A stretch of DNA of 64,000 bases. It comes from Mactra quadrangularis. Taxonomy: Eukaryota; Mollusca; Bivalvia; Venerida; Mactridae. Shown here one piece after another: positions 35,101 to 46,100 of this stretch (positions are counted from its first letter, which is position 1; the number at the start of each line of letters is the position of its first letter). The stretch covers positions 32,948,011 through 33,012,010 of the forward strand of contig CM046297.1 in assembly GCA_025267735.1 (NCBI GenBank), in the 5' to 3' direction. The notes beneath the pieces are model-generated. The model saw only the letters and a list, made by a program, of their open reading frames with translations. It did not search any database and was not told the DNA's origin. The translations under genes and the position numbers were made by a program.

Positions 35101-37664
35101 GTTTATACTTTTCCTGAAATTAGTATAAATTAAGGAATAATTATAACATGATTAAATGCCGAGTAGCAGAATAGTTGGGAGTCGGACCTTTTTAATAATT
35201 GTTTGTGTTAATTATTTGATCAGCAAATAAAACTGAAGACTGTTGAGTCTATTTTTTTCAAACCTTGAGGTAAAAATGAATTCTATGTTATACAAGGTAA
35301 GTAAGTAATATATTTATCTTAATTTGTTGATGACAGAGAAGAACCTTCCTTTTAGATTAGTTTACTGACTTAATGACGCTGAAACTCTCGTTTAATGCTT
35401 TGGAATTCATGGGAATGACATAGTATATGGTAGGTTGAGAATTGTCTAATTAAGTTAATTTAAGAGTATTTCATGTTTTGTCTTGTAAAAGACATTAGCA
35501 AACTTCTATAATGGATGTTTAAGAAAGCCTCAGAGTCATAGAAAAATAGAAAATAATGCCAGATGATCAGTTTGACTAGCTTGAAAGATGTGTCTTTACC
35601 GAAATAAAATCTTACAGTGTGGTTCTTGCTGCCATATATATATGCAAGTATGCCTAACACAAATTATCAAGTCTTGCCATGGATTGACTGTACTAACTTG
35701 TATTTCTCTTCTCTCATGGCAGTAAGCTACCACTTACCCAATCATTACCTCCAACTACCAGCCCAAAGCAGGGGCTAGTGAAAACTGATTTGAGCTAGTG
35801 AAATTAACTTATATCTGCACAGTTGGGCTAGTTAGTTGGCCATTACTATATAACTTAAAAAAACAGCAATTGCTTGTGAAAATAAAGGCAATGACTGTCA
35901 TGAATTGTTTATTTTAAGAAACATCAATAAGACTTAGTAGTCATAATTTGCTTTGGAACTTAGAATTCATAAGAATAGCTGTGTGTTAAGTGTTAGATTA
36001 GAACTAAGTTTGGAGGACAACCTTTACGATTTAGAGAAAAAGCAACCTTATGTTGTCCAACAAACTCAAACTATTGTGGACAACTTTTTTCATGGAATGA
36101 GTTATGAGATATTAAGTATATACATTCACTCTCTTGTCTTCAAGTTTTGTTTTATTGTTACATTGGAGTGTCCACTTCTGGCTTATAATATACCATGTGT
36201 GAAAGCTCTGGCCTCTTTATTATAGGCAACAATTTTATATAATTATATGTTTGCAGCAATTTTATTTCAGCTTATAGTATATTTGGTATATGTTTAATAA
36301 TTGAGAAACCAGTCTTTGAATCATTGGTACATTAGTATTGATAATTCATGCTTTCTTCTGTTAACTTTATATTTATAACACTCAGGAAAAAATGACTCAT
36401 GGAAACTTGTTTTCATGAATTTGTTAGAGACAGGGGAGATGGAATTGTGTGTAAGATTTTTTTCTAGTCAATGTCCCACCATTGTTTATTAAATATTTAT
36501 GTACCAGTCAATTGTAACTTGTACCCCCTTCCTCACCCTGAGGAATAGCAGGAACTTTGGCTTTGTGCCAGTTTACGAAATTAAGATATATGAATGAGAT
36601 TGCCCAAACAGATCTTTTTAACTGCAAGCACTATATCTCATTAGCAGAATTTTGGTAGCCCAAAAGAAATTGTTGGTTGCCTGAACACCTACTAACTTTA
36701 TAGACTGCTTTGTGCAGTGCAAGTCCCTGACATAACCCCAGTCCTGCAGATACATGAGAATGATAAAATCCCCAGTCCCATAAATCACAAGCGCCTAGCT
36801 GTGGTCCTTGCTATTTTCAGAGCAACAAATTCTCTGCAGTCACCTGGCATTGTTGGGAAGCTGGAAAGTATAAAAAAAACTGTTTACTCCTACTCTGCTA
36901 AGGGGTTGGATGTGTGGGATTACGAATGACTAGTGCATTACATAGAAGTGTATTGATGGTATCCTACATCGATATTCAAACTATTTTCTCATTGATTAGT
37001 TAATTTATTAGTTCATTATGCTGGTAGCATGTTGTTTTCTTTTAAATTTTCAGAAGCACAAAAAGTTGTAATGAAATAGTATGGTAGATTTATCACATGA
37101 AATGTAAATTGGTTATGTCACATGTTTTTTGTATATAGTTATACATGGACAATGTTGCTGAAAAGAGGGTTTTCAGAACTCTAGAGTTTATTGTGTATAT
37201 ACAGTGACTTTTTCAGGTCATTTTGAGCCAAAATTTGGTCCCATCCCTTTTTCCAAAAAGTGTACATTTTCCCCATTGGTTGTAGCAAACTTCCTCTTTT
37301 TATTTTAATTTCTGCTGAATGCTTTTTGGCTTATTTATAACATTAAGAAAAAAATATTAGCCCTAATTTAATTTAATTTGGCTATTTTATCCCTGTTAAA
37401 TGGCCACTTACCTTTCCCATACAGTGAAAATGAAACACACTTGACATGATTAAACATGAGTGTTTGCTGGTCCGTTTACGACAACTTGTGTTGACGATCC
37501 CTATAATTGTTCCAGTGATGGCTTAAAAAATAAACGGGAAATATTTACTTGTCTGTTGACATAAATGTACCAGTCCTACAAGTTAGGCATAGGAGTTCCC
37601 CACCCCTGCATAAGTATTCTACTGACCATTTAATTAATGTTTTAAGAAAATTGTGTGTTTTCAG
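32123..37664. other. non-coding region upstream of the SETD2 coding exons (intergenic and/or 5' UTR intron)
   Basis: About 5.5 kb without a supportable coding exon. Because the first coding exon starts at a splice acceptor, at least one untranslated exon and the promoter must lie upstream, probably here, but I cannot place them. The segment 36585-36712 is a diverged copy of the repeat at 5545-5710 and 17070-17230. Short frames such as 35953-36225 have no family features. Confidence 0.5.
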
Positions 37665-37781
37665 GATGTAGATAGATTGTGTTGTTTAGTAGTAAAACCA
37701 TGGATGAAGAAGTGACAGGGAAAGTTGAACCAGTTGCTGAAAATACTGACTATGATAATGGAGGACAAAATGTTGCTGAAG
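37665..37781 (+). CDS. SETD2: SETD2-like gene, first coding exon (5' UTR end plus residues 1-27)
   Basis: The acceptor GTGTTTTCAG ends at 37664. The exon has 35 bases of 5' UTR, then ATG at 37700 and 27 codons plus one base to the donor GAAG|GTATTT at 37781/37782 (phase 1). The encoded start MDEEVTGKVEPVAENTDYDN is acidic. The start was chosen because it is the first ATG after the acceptor, the exon is otherwise short, and its phase matches the next two acceptors (40610, 43188) so that one frame runs into the giant exon. An upstream non-coding exon is implied. The link to the downstream exons is inferred from splice phase without transcript evidence. Confidence 0.75.
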
Positions 37782-38072
37782 GTATTTTAACTTGCTTATA
37801 TTATTATGCACCTCAGGGCTCAACATTAATGGTCACCTGATTACCCCTGGCTGTATATTGTTTGGTTCAGACAATCTCTTACTGCTAGTAAACATTTAGT
37901 TCAGTAAAACATTATGCTGGTTGTTAAACCATGCAACCTTGTTTAAAAATTAATGGCAAGGCCTGCACTATCCATCTATGATGGAGGGGACTTGGTATTG
38001 AGCCCAGCAAACCTTTGGTAAAGTTCCACCCCATGGAGACATTTAGGGGGCATAGAGCAAAACGGTCTTAAC

Positions 38073-39424
38073 CAGGGACCAGGAAATTCGCCGAAGTCAA
38101 TCGGTCCAAGGCCGTCAGAGTACCGGATATGGGTTTTAACGTGTACCGTACGGACCAGACTGTTTACTGTACTTTATTCATGACCATGTTAGTACTTATT
38201 TTTTGCTCCCCTTTATTAAGAATGTATACGATACATTGGCATTGTTTGTTTAAATTTTTACAAAACTTAACTTCTATCTAGCATGAAAACGTAGTTTCCG
38301 AAATTACTCCCCGCAATCGTCGGGTCGGTTAAAAAAACAGAACTTGAAAAAAGGCTGTTTCATCTAGTTCTAATGTTGTTGGAAAACTCGGTCATATGGG
38401 GAAATTATTTTAACTGCGCATGCCCAAAAAACGGGTCCAAAGTAGATGTCTCGCAATGTTAAGCGTCGTTCGCTAAATTAAGAAAGAAAACGTAAAATGA
38501 TGATAAGCTTTTTAATTACAAACGTAGATTAACATGTTTCTCATACAAAGTGACGATCTAGCGTGGGTCGTGAAAACATATGACATCTCATCACAATGGT
38601 TCAAGCGGTTTCGTTTAACACTAGAGGATATCAAATCGTGCATAGCACACCTATTTATAGATAAATTAATGACAAAACAGTTCGTTGTGAAAATTATTTT
38701 TGTTGAATTTGGAATTTACTAGTTTCCTTTATCATTTGTTCATCAAAGAAGGGAGAAGTGTGGTTGAATTTTGATCATCAACAAATGTACCTTCGATTAA
38801 TAAGAAATTGCGTAGATACATGTCCTAAGATTATTTCTTATTATTCACACCTCAATTTAAGACGTAAAAATAAATCATGAATCAAGACAAACAAATTAAA
38901 GATTAAACGATTACAATAAAAGCAATTAAATTGTTTTCTTTAATTATTCATAAAATATTCTTCATAAAAGATTATTGTTTTTTACAAGTGTACAGGTTTC
39001 AAACAGACCGATTGAAAACGTAATAGGTTCGATGGACACGATTAAGTAAGAACATATTCTTCTGCTGTTCTTCAAATTAATCGAGTGCAAATCAAGCGTA
39101 CCTTGCTGTGCTCGATCAAAAAAATATATCACTGCGTCAACCCCGGATGATACCTGTAACCATGGATACATATACAGGGTCCTTGATGTAATCTGTGGAC
39201 AATTAAGCAGGATATTACAACAATAAACAGTGGGTTTATGCAACTGATCGATGTATGATAATATTTTATCAATAAGTTCGCTTGAAAATTATGGAAATTA
39301 AAGGTTTGACGTCAAAATTTGCGAGTTTCCCGGACAAATTTTTTTAAGGATTTTGAAATCTCAATCGGTCCAATGTGAAAAAATCGGTCCGAAAACCGAA
39401 AAATCAGCAATTTCCTGGTCCCTG
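38073..39424. mobile_element. hAT-like non-autonomous element in SETD2 intron 1, 1352 bp
   Basis: GTCTTAAC is directly repeated at both ends (38065-38072 and 39425-39432), and the ends CAGGGACCAGGAAATT and its inverse are a near-perfect terminal repeat; the CAGGG start and 8-bp duplication are hAT hallmarks. Diverged TCGGTCC words occur inside both ends. The interior shows no transposase. Confidence 0.85.
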
Positions 39425-39519
39425 GTCTTAACTCACTCTTTATTAAATTTGAGTTATGACCTTTTTAACGCTAAGCCCACAATTTGGATGTTTAATCCCA
39501 CTAAAATTACTTCTACCGT

Positions 39520-39720
39520 TATTCTCCCTCCTACCAATGATTTTTAATTATGTAGGGCAGTTGTCAGTCACTGATGAAAGTATGTGCTTTGTACTTGGTT
39601 AACAGCTAAATCCAGAGATTTATCCTTTCCAGGAACTGTGAGTAGATAGACTGACCGCCGTTATATGACCTTTACAATGTGTTGCTTCTGCGTTAAACCC
39701 AACAAAAACAAACAAACAAA
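39520..39720 (+). mobile_element. tRNA-derived SINE (family 1), 3' part, plus orientation
   Basis: Shares CTCCTACCAATGA, TGTAGGGCAGTTGTCAGTCA and AACAGCTAAATCCAGAGATT with the reverse complement of 40776-41088, and ends in CAACAAAAACAAACAAACAA, a typical SINE tail. The tRNA head is missing or lies before the hAT-like insertion. Confidence 0.7.
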
Positions 39721-40180
39721 TTATTCCCTGCTTTGTGACATTTGGCTAAATATGTACAGCTTGTTAATGTAAACAATATGGCATGACCAGTTCCATGAAA
39801 ACCACATAGGGTTGAAAAACATCGCAATTAATTAGTCCAGTTTAAAACTTACTTTTAAGACACATAATTTTATAAACTATTTGAAAAATGTACTATTTAT
39901 AATAAATGTTGAATGTACAGGGTGTGTGTAAAGCCATGAAATTTCAGTTGTAAGTGCAGGGTTTTGACACTAATTTAGTTGCAAGATTAGGAGAATCCCA
40001 AGAATTTGGATAGAATCCCAGTGATTCTTAGCTAAGGATTCTGTCAAGAACCTTGAAAAATTGCCCAGTTTATGTGAGTTTGAGCTTCCATGAATTGTTC
40101 CCAATTTTTTACTGTATCTGATTTTAGTCTTTTTTGTGGTGACCTTCACATTGAGGATTACCTAAATAGGGATTTTTAGG

Positions 40181-40567
40181 AATCCCTGGTAAACACAGTT
40201 GATTAAGGGATCCCTGGTAAACACAGTTGATTTAGGGATCCCTGGTAAACACAGTTGATTTAGGGATCCCTGGTAAACACAGTTGATTTAGGGACCTTGG
40301 TAAACACAGTTGATTTAGGGATCCCTGGTAAACACAGTTGATTTAGGGATCCCTGGTAAACACAGTTGATCTAGGGATCCCTGGTAAACACAGTTGATCT
40401 AGGGATCCCTGATAAACACAGTTGATCTAGGGATCCCTGGTAAACACAGTTGATTTAGGGATCCCTGGTAAACACAGTTGATTTAGGGATCCTTTGTAAA
40501 CACAGTTGATTTAGGGATCCCTGGTAAACACAGTTGATTTAGGGATCCCTAGTAAACACAGTTGATG
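40181..40567. repeat. 28-bp minisatellite, about 14 copies, in SETD2 intron 1
   Basis: AGGGATCCCTGGTAAACACA followed by GTTGATTT repeats with period 28 and few changes. It ends only about 40 bp before the exon 2 acceptor. Uniform head-to-tail units without variable spacers rule out a CRISPR-type array. Confidence 0.95.
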
Positions 40568-40609
40568 TTGAAAGCTGTTATTTTGACATTTACCTGTACA
40601 TATTTTCAG

Positions 40610-40738
40610 GTGAAGGTTCTTCAAGCACTGGCTCTGTAATTCCTGATTTAATGATTGGTAGTGCTTTTGGTATGAAAGTTCCACCTCCAGAATATTCTGG
40701 AATACCACAGATAACAGATGAATCTGAAAACCCAGGAG
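40610..40738 (+). CDS. SETD2: SETD2-like gene, coding exon 2 (residues 28-70)
   Basis: Acceptor ATATTTTCAG (AG 40608-40609) and donor GGAG|GTATGA (40738/40739), 129 bases, so phase 1 is preserved. The encoded sequence is GEGSSSTGSVIPDLMIGSAF followed by a segment with KVPPPEYSGIPQITDE. It is Ser/Pro-rich with no known domain. Exon status rests on the matching phases with 37781 and 43188 and on the open frame. Confidence 0.75.
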
Positions 40739-40775
40739 GTATGAACATCTATCCATTACTGCAGTCTATTTTTTG

Positions 40776-41088
40776 GTTGGGTTTAACTCTGTAACAACAC
40801 ATTATATAGATCATATAACTGCCGTCAGTCAACCTACTCGCTATTCCTGGATATTTGGAATGACTAAATCTCTGGATTTAGCTGTTAACTAACTACTAGG
40901 GGCATACTTTCGTCAGTGACTGACAACTGCCCTACATAATGAATAGTCATTGGTAGGAGGGGAAAAGTTGTAGAAATAATTTCATGACCAAGTTCAAGGA
41001 AAGTATGTTCCACCCAGAAATCGAACCTATGACCCCTCAATCAGTAGATTTGTGTGCTACCAACTGAGCTTGCCAGGCAGCTCATTAC
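40776..41088 (-). mobile_element. tRNA-derived SINE (family 1), full length, antisense in SETD2 intron 2
   Basis: On the minus strand the head reads CAAGCTCAGTTGGTAGCACA (A box) and ATAGGTTCGATTTC (B box) about 30 bases on, a convincing tRNA-like promoter. The body contains GTAGGGCAGTTGTCAGTCAC and ends towards GTTAAACCCAACC. Further copies are at 39520, 55526, 57930 and 59390. Confidence 0.8.
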
Positions 41089-42480
41089 TACTGTCTACTA
41101 AAATAAAACAGATAAACAGATTTTGGTTGTCCTGGACAACCTTTCCTTATTTCACCAAAAAGGACATACTATCATAGGCAAAAGTTTTCAGGATTTATCC
41201 TGAAGTTCAGGATATTTTTGGTCCTGAGAATTGGTTTATTTTATATGTTTAAAAGCTGCTGAAATATTGAAAATCAGGTATTTCAGAATTTGGGAAATTT
41301 TGTACTCTTACCTGTATTATGTTTTTGTTTGTCTGTCCGTAAACAAGTTCGTATCCAGGCAATAATTTGAACTAATTAAAGGTTTTGAAAATTACTTGTC
41401 ACAAGTCATCCATGCATTAAGACGATGTGTTGCACATTTTCCTGGTCTGTAGCCCAAAAATCAAGGTCTCTTTTGGGCAAAGGTCCTTTACAACTGCTCA
41501 TACTTAGAGTGTATATTGCTCTGTCTTATAGTGCTTTTGTTGATATTTACTTAGTTTATATTTGCTTGTGATTATCTCAAATACTTGAGGGGAATATATA
41601 CACCTTCTGTGATCTCCTTACATAGGTGTAGTTTAATTGGGAGGTATGCAAAAAGATGAAATCCAGTAAAAACTAAAAGAAGGCCATGTATTCCTTGTTT
41701 TCTTTATATGGTTAAAAGTTTCTTAGAAATACTGATATCAGTAGGTAATGTAAAGTGTTTGAAATATTGAAAATGGTTGATTTCTACTAATTCTGTTATT
41801 TGTCATTGTTTGCCCCTTATATAAAGAGCCCTTCATCCCTTAAATGTGGAAATAAATGCTGTATGCATAATGAAAACATTTTTTTTCTCTAAATATTGGA
41901 TTACCCTGTGCTCTTGTTTCCATTGGACAGAGCTTGAATTTAAGCTCACGTACTTGCAAAATGCGAGTGGATTTTGAAATTTTCAAGAAACTTTTATTTT
42001 AACACGCAAATTTTCGTGAGTTGAAATCGCCACAAAAATTTTACTGTCTAAACTCTAATGAGGCTCAAATCAGCATTGAAACATCATTGTCTATCCCACA
42101 TAAATGCACTAGTTCTATCTATAGTTTAGTATAGTGATGTTGCATATATGAATACTTTGTAGTTACTTTATATATGCTATTAATATTAGTTAAAGGGATA
42201 TACAGGCAAATGACTGTGCCAAAAGTATAGAACCAAGTTTAGTCTTTAAAACAGTATTAAGAATGTAAGAAATCACTTACTATTAACATTTGTCACTTCA
42301 TTCACTACATTCAACTGAATGAATTAAAACATGTGGCATACACATGGTTGAAAACGAAAGTAGGATACTGAGGGAATCACCAAGCTATTTATAGATTTGT
42401 TACATGTCGTACTTGCCAAAATTAATTATTTTCATTGGTCGCTTCTTGTCTTTTCAACATTCTTAGGCCGTTAGGATATC
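41089..42480. other. SETD2 intron 2, non-coding
   Basis: No gene or clear repeat is seen. A segment near 41930-42050 (TTGAATTTAAGCTCACGTAC, then TTTTGCGAG-like words on the other strand) has a diverged relative near 58340-58430 and is probably an old interspersed repeat. Confidence 0.5.
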
Positions 42481-42494
42481 TTTTTAATAGAATT

Positions 42495-42640
42495 AAAATT
42501 TTTTATAGCTGTGAATGCAATAGACACACTGTTATATTACTTGGCAAAATATTTCTTTATTTTCTCATAATATTTGGGGTGTTTCCTATATATAACAGTG
42601 TGTCTGTTGCATTCACAGTTATAAAATTGATATAAAATAT
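42495..42640. repeat. short MITE or hairpin with about 40-bp arms
   Basis: TGTGAATGCAATAGACACAC on the left (from about 42510) is matched by an inverted GTGTGTCTGTTGCATTCACA on the right (to about 42618), with further AT-rich pairing outside and about 50 bases between the arms. RNA from the + strand would form a long stem. Most likely a small MITE; a small-RNA precursor is possible but unsupported. Confidence 0.7.
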
Positions 42641-42659
42641 AATTAAAAAAACCTCAAAC

Positions 42660-43002
42660 AGCTCGGCCTAGAAGACCTGGACCTCATCTTTAGGGAAAGG
42701 AGACTTCAATGGTATGGCCACGTAGAAAGATCTAGTGTGCAATCAAGGCAGCCAGTACCATGCAGGTTACAGGGACACGCAGACCTGGAAGGCCCAAGTT
42801 GACATGGAAGCAGATAACAGAGAGGGATCGCAGAGAATGGAACCTCTCTGCGATCGACTCTCAAGAGAGAGACACCTGGAGATCAGGTGTGAGAAACGCC
42901 AGGCGTGCAGCAAGTCGGCTACTTGGAAGGGGGCCCACTGACGTGGATAATGCCCCCACACCTGCACGTTAATTAAAAGTTTGATGATGATGATGATGAA
43001 AT
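42660..43002 (+). pseudogene. 3' end of a non-LTR retrotransposon (LINE), 5'-truncated and frameshifted
   Basis: One frame reads RRLQWYGHVERSS (42699 on), and after a frameshift the next frame (42760-42972) reads GTRRPGRPKLTWKQITERDR followed by REWNLS and ARRAASRL. This is the characteristic C-terminal tail of LINE reverse-transcriptase proteins (RWYGHV..., GRRRPGRP..TW...R.DL...). A stop at 42970-42972 is followed by a short (GAT)n tail at about 42982-43000, as in several LINE families. Only about 340 bp remain, so it is a dead insertion in intron 2, about 190 bp before exon 3. Confidence 0.75.
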
Positions 43003-43187
43003 ATGAAGTTGAACTTTTGCCTGTATATCCCTTTAATATATGCTGGAGAGAAAAAAGAGAGGGATTTTTTTCCTTTGCAAGTTGAAATAAAATCAACTCA
43101 CAGATATTTGCAAGTCCAATGTTTTGTTAGATTAGAGCCCTCCATTGGGTTACTGTATATATCTTACTTATATGATTATTATTTCAG

Positions 43188-46100
43188 GTGTTCAGAAAGA
43201 CTTCGGTCAAGGTGAAGGTGGTGGAGGTGATACGTTTGCTAATGCTGATGAACCTCCTCCATTGTTGGAAGCTTTGCCATTTAAAAGTAAGAATAAGAAA
43301 AAGAAGAAGAAAGGTAATAAGGATGATAATGAGCCTGTTATAATGCCTAGTATTGCTGCTCCGGCGGCCATTACTAAAAATCCACCTAGTAGAATCACTG
43401 GTCCAATTGAATTGGATGAAGAAGACATTAAAAAAAATGAAAATGAACCATTGAAATTTCCAAAATTTCCAGGTGCAAGACCTGTTGGTAGAATGGACGA
43501 AAGACGAAGAAATGATGATGATCGTAGAAGGGATGATGAAAGAAGGGGTAGAGATGGAGATAAAAGGGGTCGTGACCCTGAAGATCGAAGGGGTCGTGAT
43601 GATGAAAGGGGTAGAATGGATGAGGATGATAGACCTCGAAGGAGAAGAGATGATCGTAGAAGAATGATGGATGATGAAGATGATTATGGACGAGGTGGTC
43701 GTGGTGGTTGGAATAGACCTCGTCATGGTAAATATAAATACCCTGATGATTTTGATGAAGAAGATTTTGAAGACTTTGGAGATGATTACGGTGATTATGA
43801 TGATTATGGTCCAATGGACAGAGGTCCAAGACGTGGACCTAGAGACTTTGGACCCTATGGACCAGGGCCAGATTTTCATGGAGGACGTGGTTATGGACCT
43901 AGACACTATGGGCCTGATGGACCGGGTGGCTATGGTGGTTATGGGCCTGGACATGGATCTGGCCCCCCGCCTTTATTAGGACCAAATCCTTCAATGGGAC
44001 CTGGTGGTGGACCACCTCCTCTTTTGGGTCCTGGTCCTCCTATGGGACCACCTGGAGGACCCCCAATGGGCCCTGGAGGACCCATGGGACCTGGACATGG
44101 CAATTTTCCTGGACCAGGATATGGACCAGGTGGGCCACCAATGGGTCCAGGACCTGGGCCAATGCCACCAGGACCTGGATACATGGAAGGGTATCAGGGG
44201 CCACCTGGGCCTGGGTTTCCACCTCAGGGGCCTGTGGGACCTCCAGGACCCTGGTCTGGTGATGGATTTCCACCACAACCCAACTTTGGTATGCCTCCTC
44301 AGCCTCCTGGGTTTGCTGGAGAAGTATTCCCGGGTTTTCAAGGAATGCCTGGTCCTGCAATGCCTCCAGGTCCTGAAAATCCAGCTGCTCCTATTGGGCA
44401 ACAGCAACCTCCATCAGAGTCTGCTGAGAAGCTGATTGCCATGGGAATGAACCCAGACTTAGCCAAAATACTTGACGGTGACAGTAGCCTTCAACAAAGA
44501 TATGAGGTAGAGCCTACTACACCTGGTAAATCTAAGAAGAAAAAGAAGAAGAAATCTGACAAGACTGGGGAGCCTGGATCTGATAATCCTCCTTTACCAA
44601 TGTCTATACCTCTTCCTGATGATGTGCCATTTCCTACTGAGACTAAGAAGAAGAAGAGTAAAAAACGTGACAAAGATCTGGAAAATGTCATGTTTCCACC
44701 AATGCCTGAAGCTTACAGTGCTGTTGTTGGCCCTGAACCTAAACCTGCCACTCCACCAACTCTCTCTCATGAAGGTGTTAGCCATGTATCCTCTTCACAA
44801 CCTTCAATGGACTCTGTTATGTTCCATGAGACAAGTTCCTTGGCCGATGCTCCAGGACCTGTACCTCAACCTGTTCCCCCACCATCTTTCATGTCTCAAT
44901 CAGACTCACAAGGACAAACACAGAGTTTTGGAGTGTCTGCTTCTATTCAACACAGTGAGGCACAAGGTTTAGCCCCACCTGTTGTTGCTGTTACAAAAAC
45001 AAGAAGATCAAGGTTCGATCCTGACTGGACTCCAGAAAGTAAGGCTGCACCTGTACCAATGCAACCTGTTCCCCAAATTCCTAGTCTGTTTGCTGGACAG
45101 GCACAGCCAGTACCTGATGTCACAGCTACTGCTACTATTAGTCATGCTCCAGTATTAAAATCAACAGAAACACCTGAAGAAGCATCTAAAGTTCTCCCAG
45201 TGCCTGCTCCTATACCACAACAACATATTCCTCTTCAGCCTCCTGGTCAAGCTTTTGGTGTACCAACATATGCTGACAGTAAAAAAGCTGCACAGAATAT
45301 AGGTGATATAGTTGAACAAACCCAGAAAGTGGAAGACTTTGCTCCTATGGATATATCAATGGATCAGTCTCCTCAACCTGCCTCTGATGGTAATGTTCAG
45401 GAAGACAAAAGTCTTGGACCAACAGTTGAAGGTGATTATGTTGTGTATGAAAATAGGGTACCAGGTAAAGAGGATATGAATGGTGAATCCCAGGCTTCAA
45501 AGGAACCAGTTACTGCATCACAGCTACTTGAAAAATTTAAACAGAAAAGACAATTGCATAAAACTGATAGTGGTTCAGAGTTGGGAACTAATGTGGCTGA
45601 TACAGCTCAGTCTAAAGATGAAGTTAAAATTGATAAGAGTCAGGGTAAATTTACATTTGCCATCAGAAAGCTGAAACAACTTGAAGCAGAGAAGGAAGAG
45701 GAAGAAAAACAAGTGCTCACAGCATTGTCTAGTGCCAATGAAGCTAAACAAGACCAGGCTACTAGCAGTATTATAAAAGAAGTCACTGCTGAAATTAGAG
45801 AGAAAGTTTATTCAGAGAAGGAAGAATCTAAGTCTAAGGAAAAAAAGAAAAGATCTAAATCACTATCTAAAGACAGAAGATCAAGGTCACGGTCAGATTC
45901 TAGAGAATACAGTAGACGTAAGAGCTATAGAAGTGGATCACGTGACAGAAGTGACTCTAGAGATCGTAGACGATCAAGTTCTGGAAGTAGGTCACGGTCA
46001 AGGTCTCGATCTAGAAGTAGGTCATACGATAAAAAATCTAAGAAAAAGGATAGGTCTTTGTCACCATGGAGGAAGGACAGGGAATTCTTTAGACGTTTTG

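Noticed and set aside
35953..36225. 90-codon frame upstream of SETD2 as a coding exon
   Set aside because: No matching splice phase or domain; in AT-rich sequence such frames are expected by chance.
40181..40567. CRISPR-like array
   Set aside because: Units are contiguous 28-bp tandem repeats without unique spacers, in a metazoan intron.
41015..41075. Functional tRNA gene on the minus strand
   Set aside because: A and B boxes are present but there is no complete cloverleaf, and the body continues as a repeated SINE.
42505..42622. microRNA gene
   Set aside because: The arms are longer than a usual precursor and no seed or family is recognised; a MITE is the simpler explanation.
43145..43187. 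Methionine at 43145 as start of the giant protein
   Set aside because: It lies upstream of a strong TTATTTCAG acceptor at 43187, and the phase fits exons at 37700 and 40610, so it is intronic.
43184..43954. 256-codon minus-strand open frame over the start of SETD2 exon 3
   Set aside because: It is the antisense shadow of GAT/GAA-rich coding sequence: Ile/Ser/Thr monotony, no motifs, and opposite to a frame proven by splice phase.
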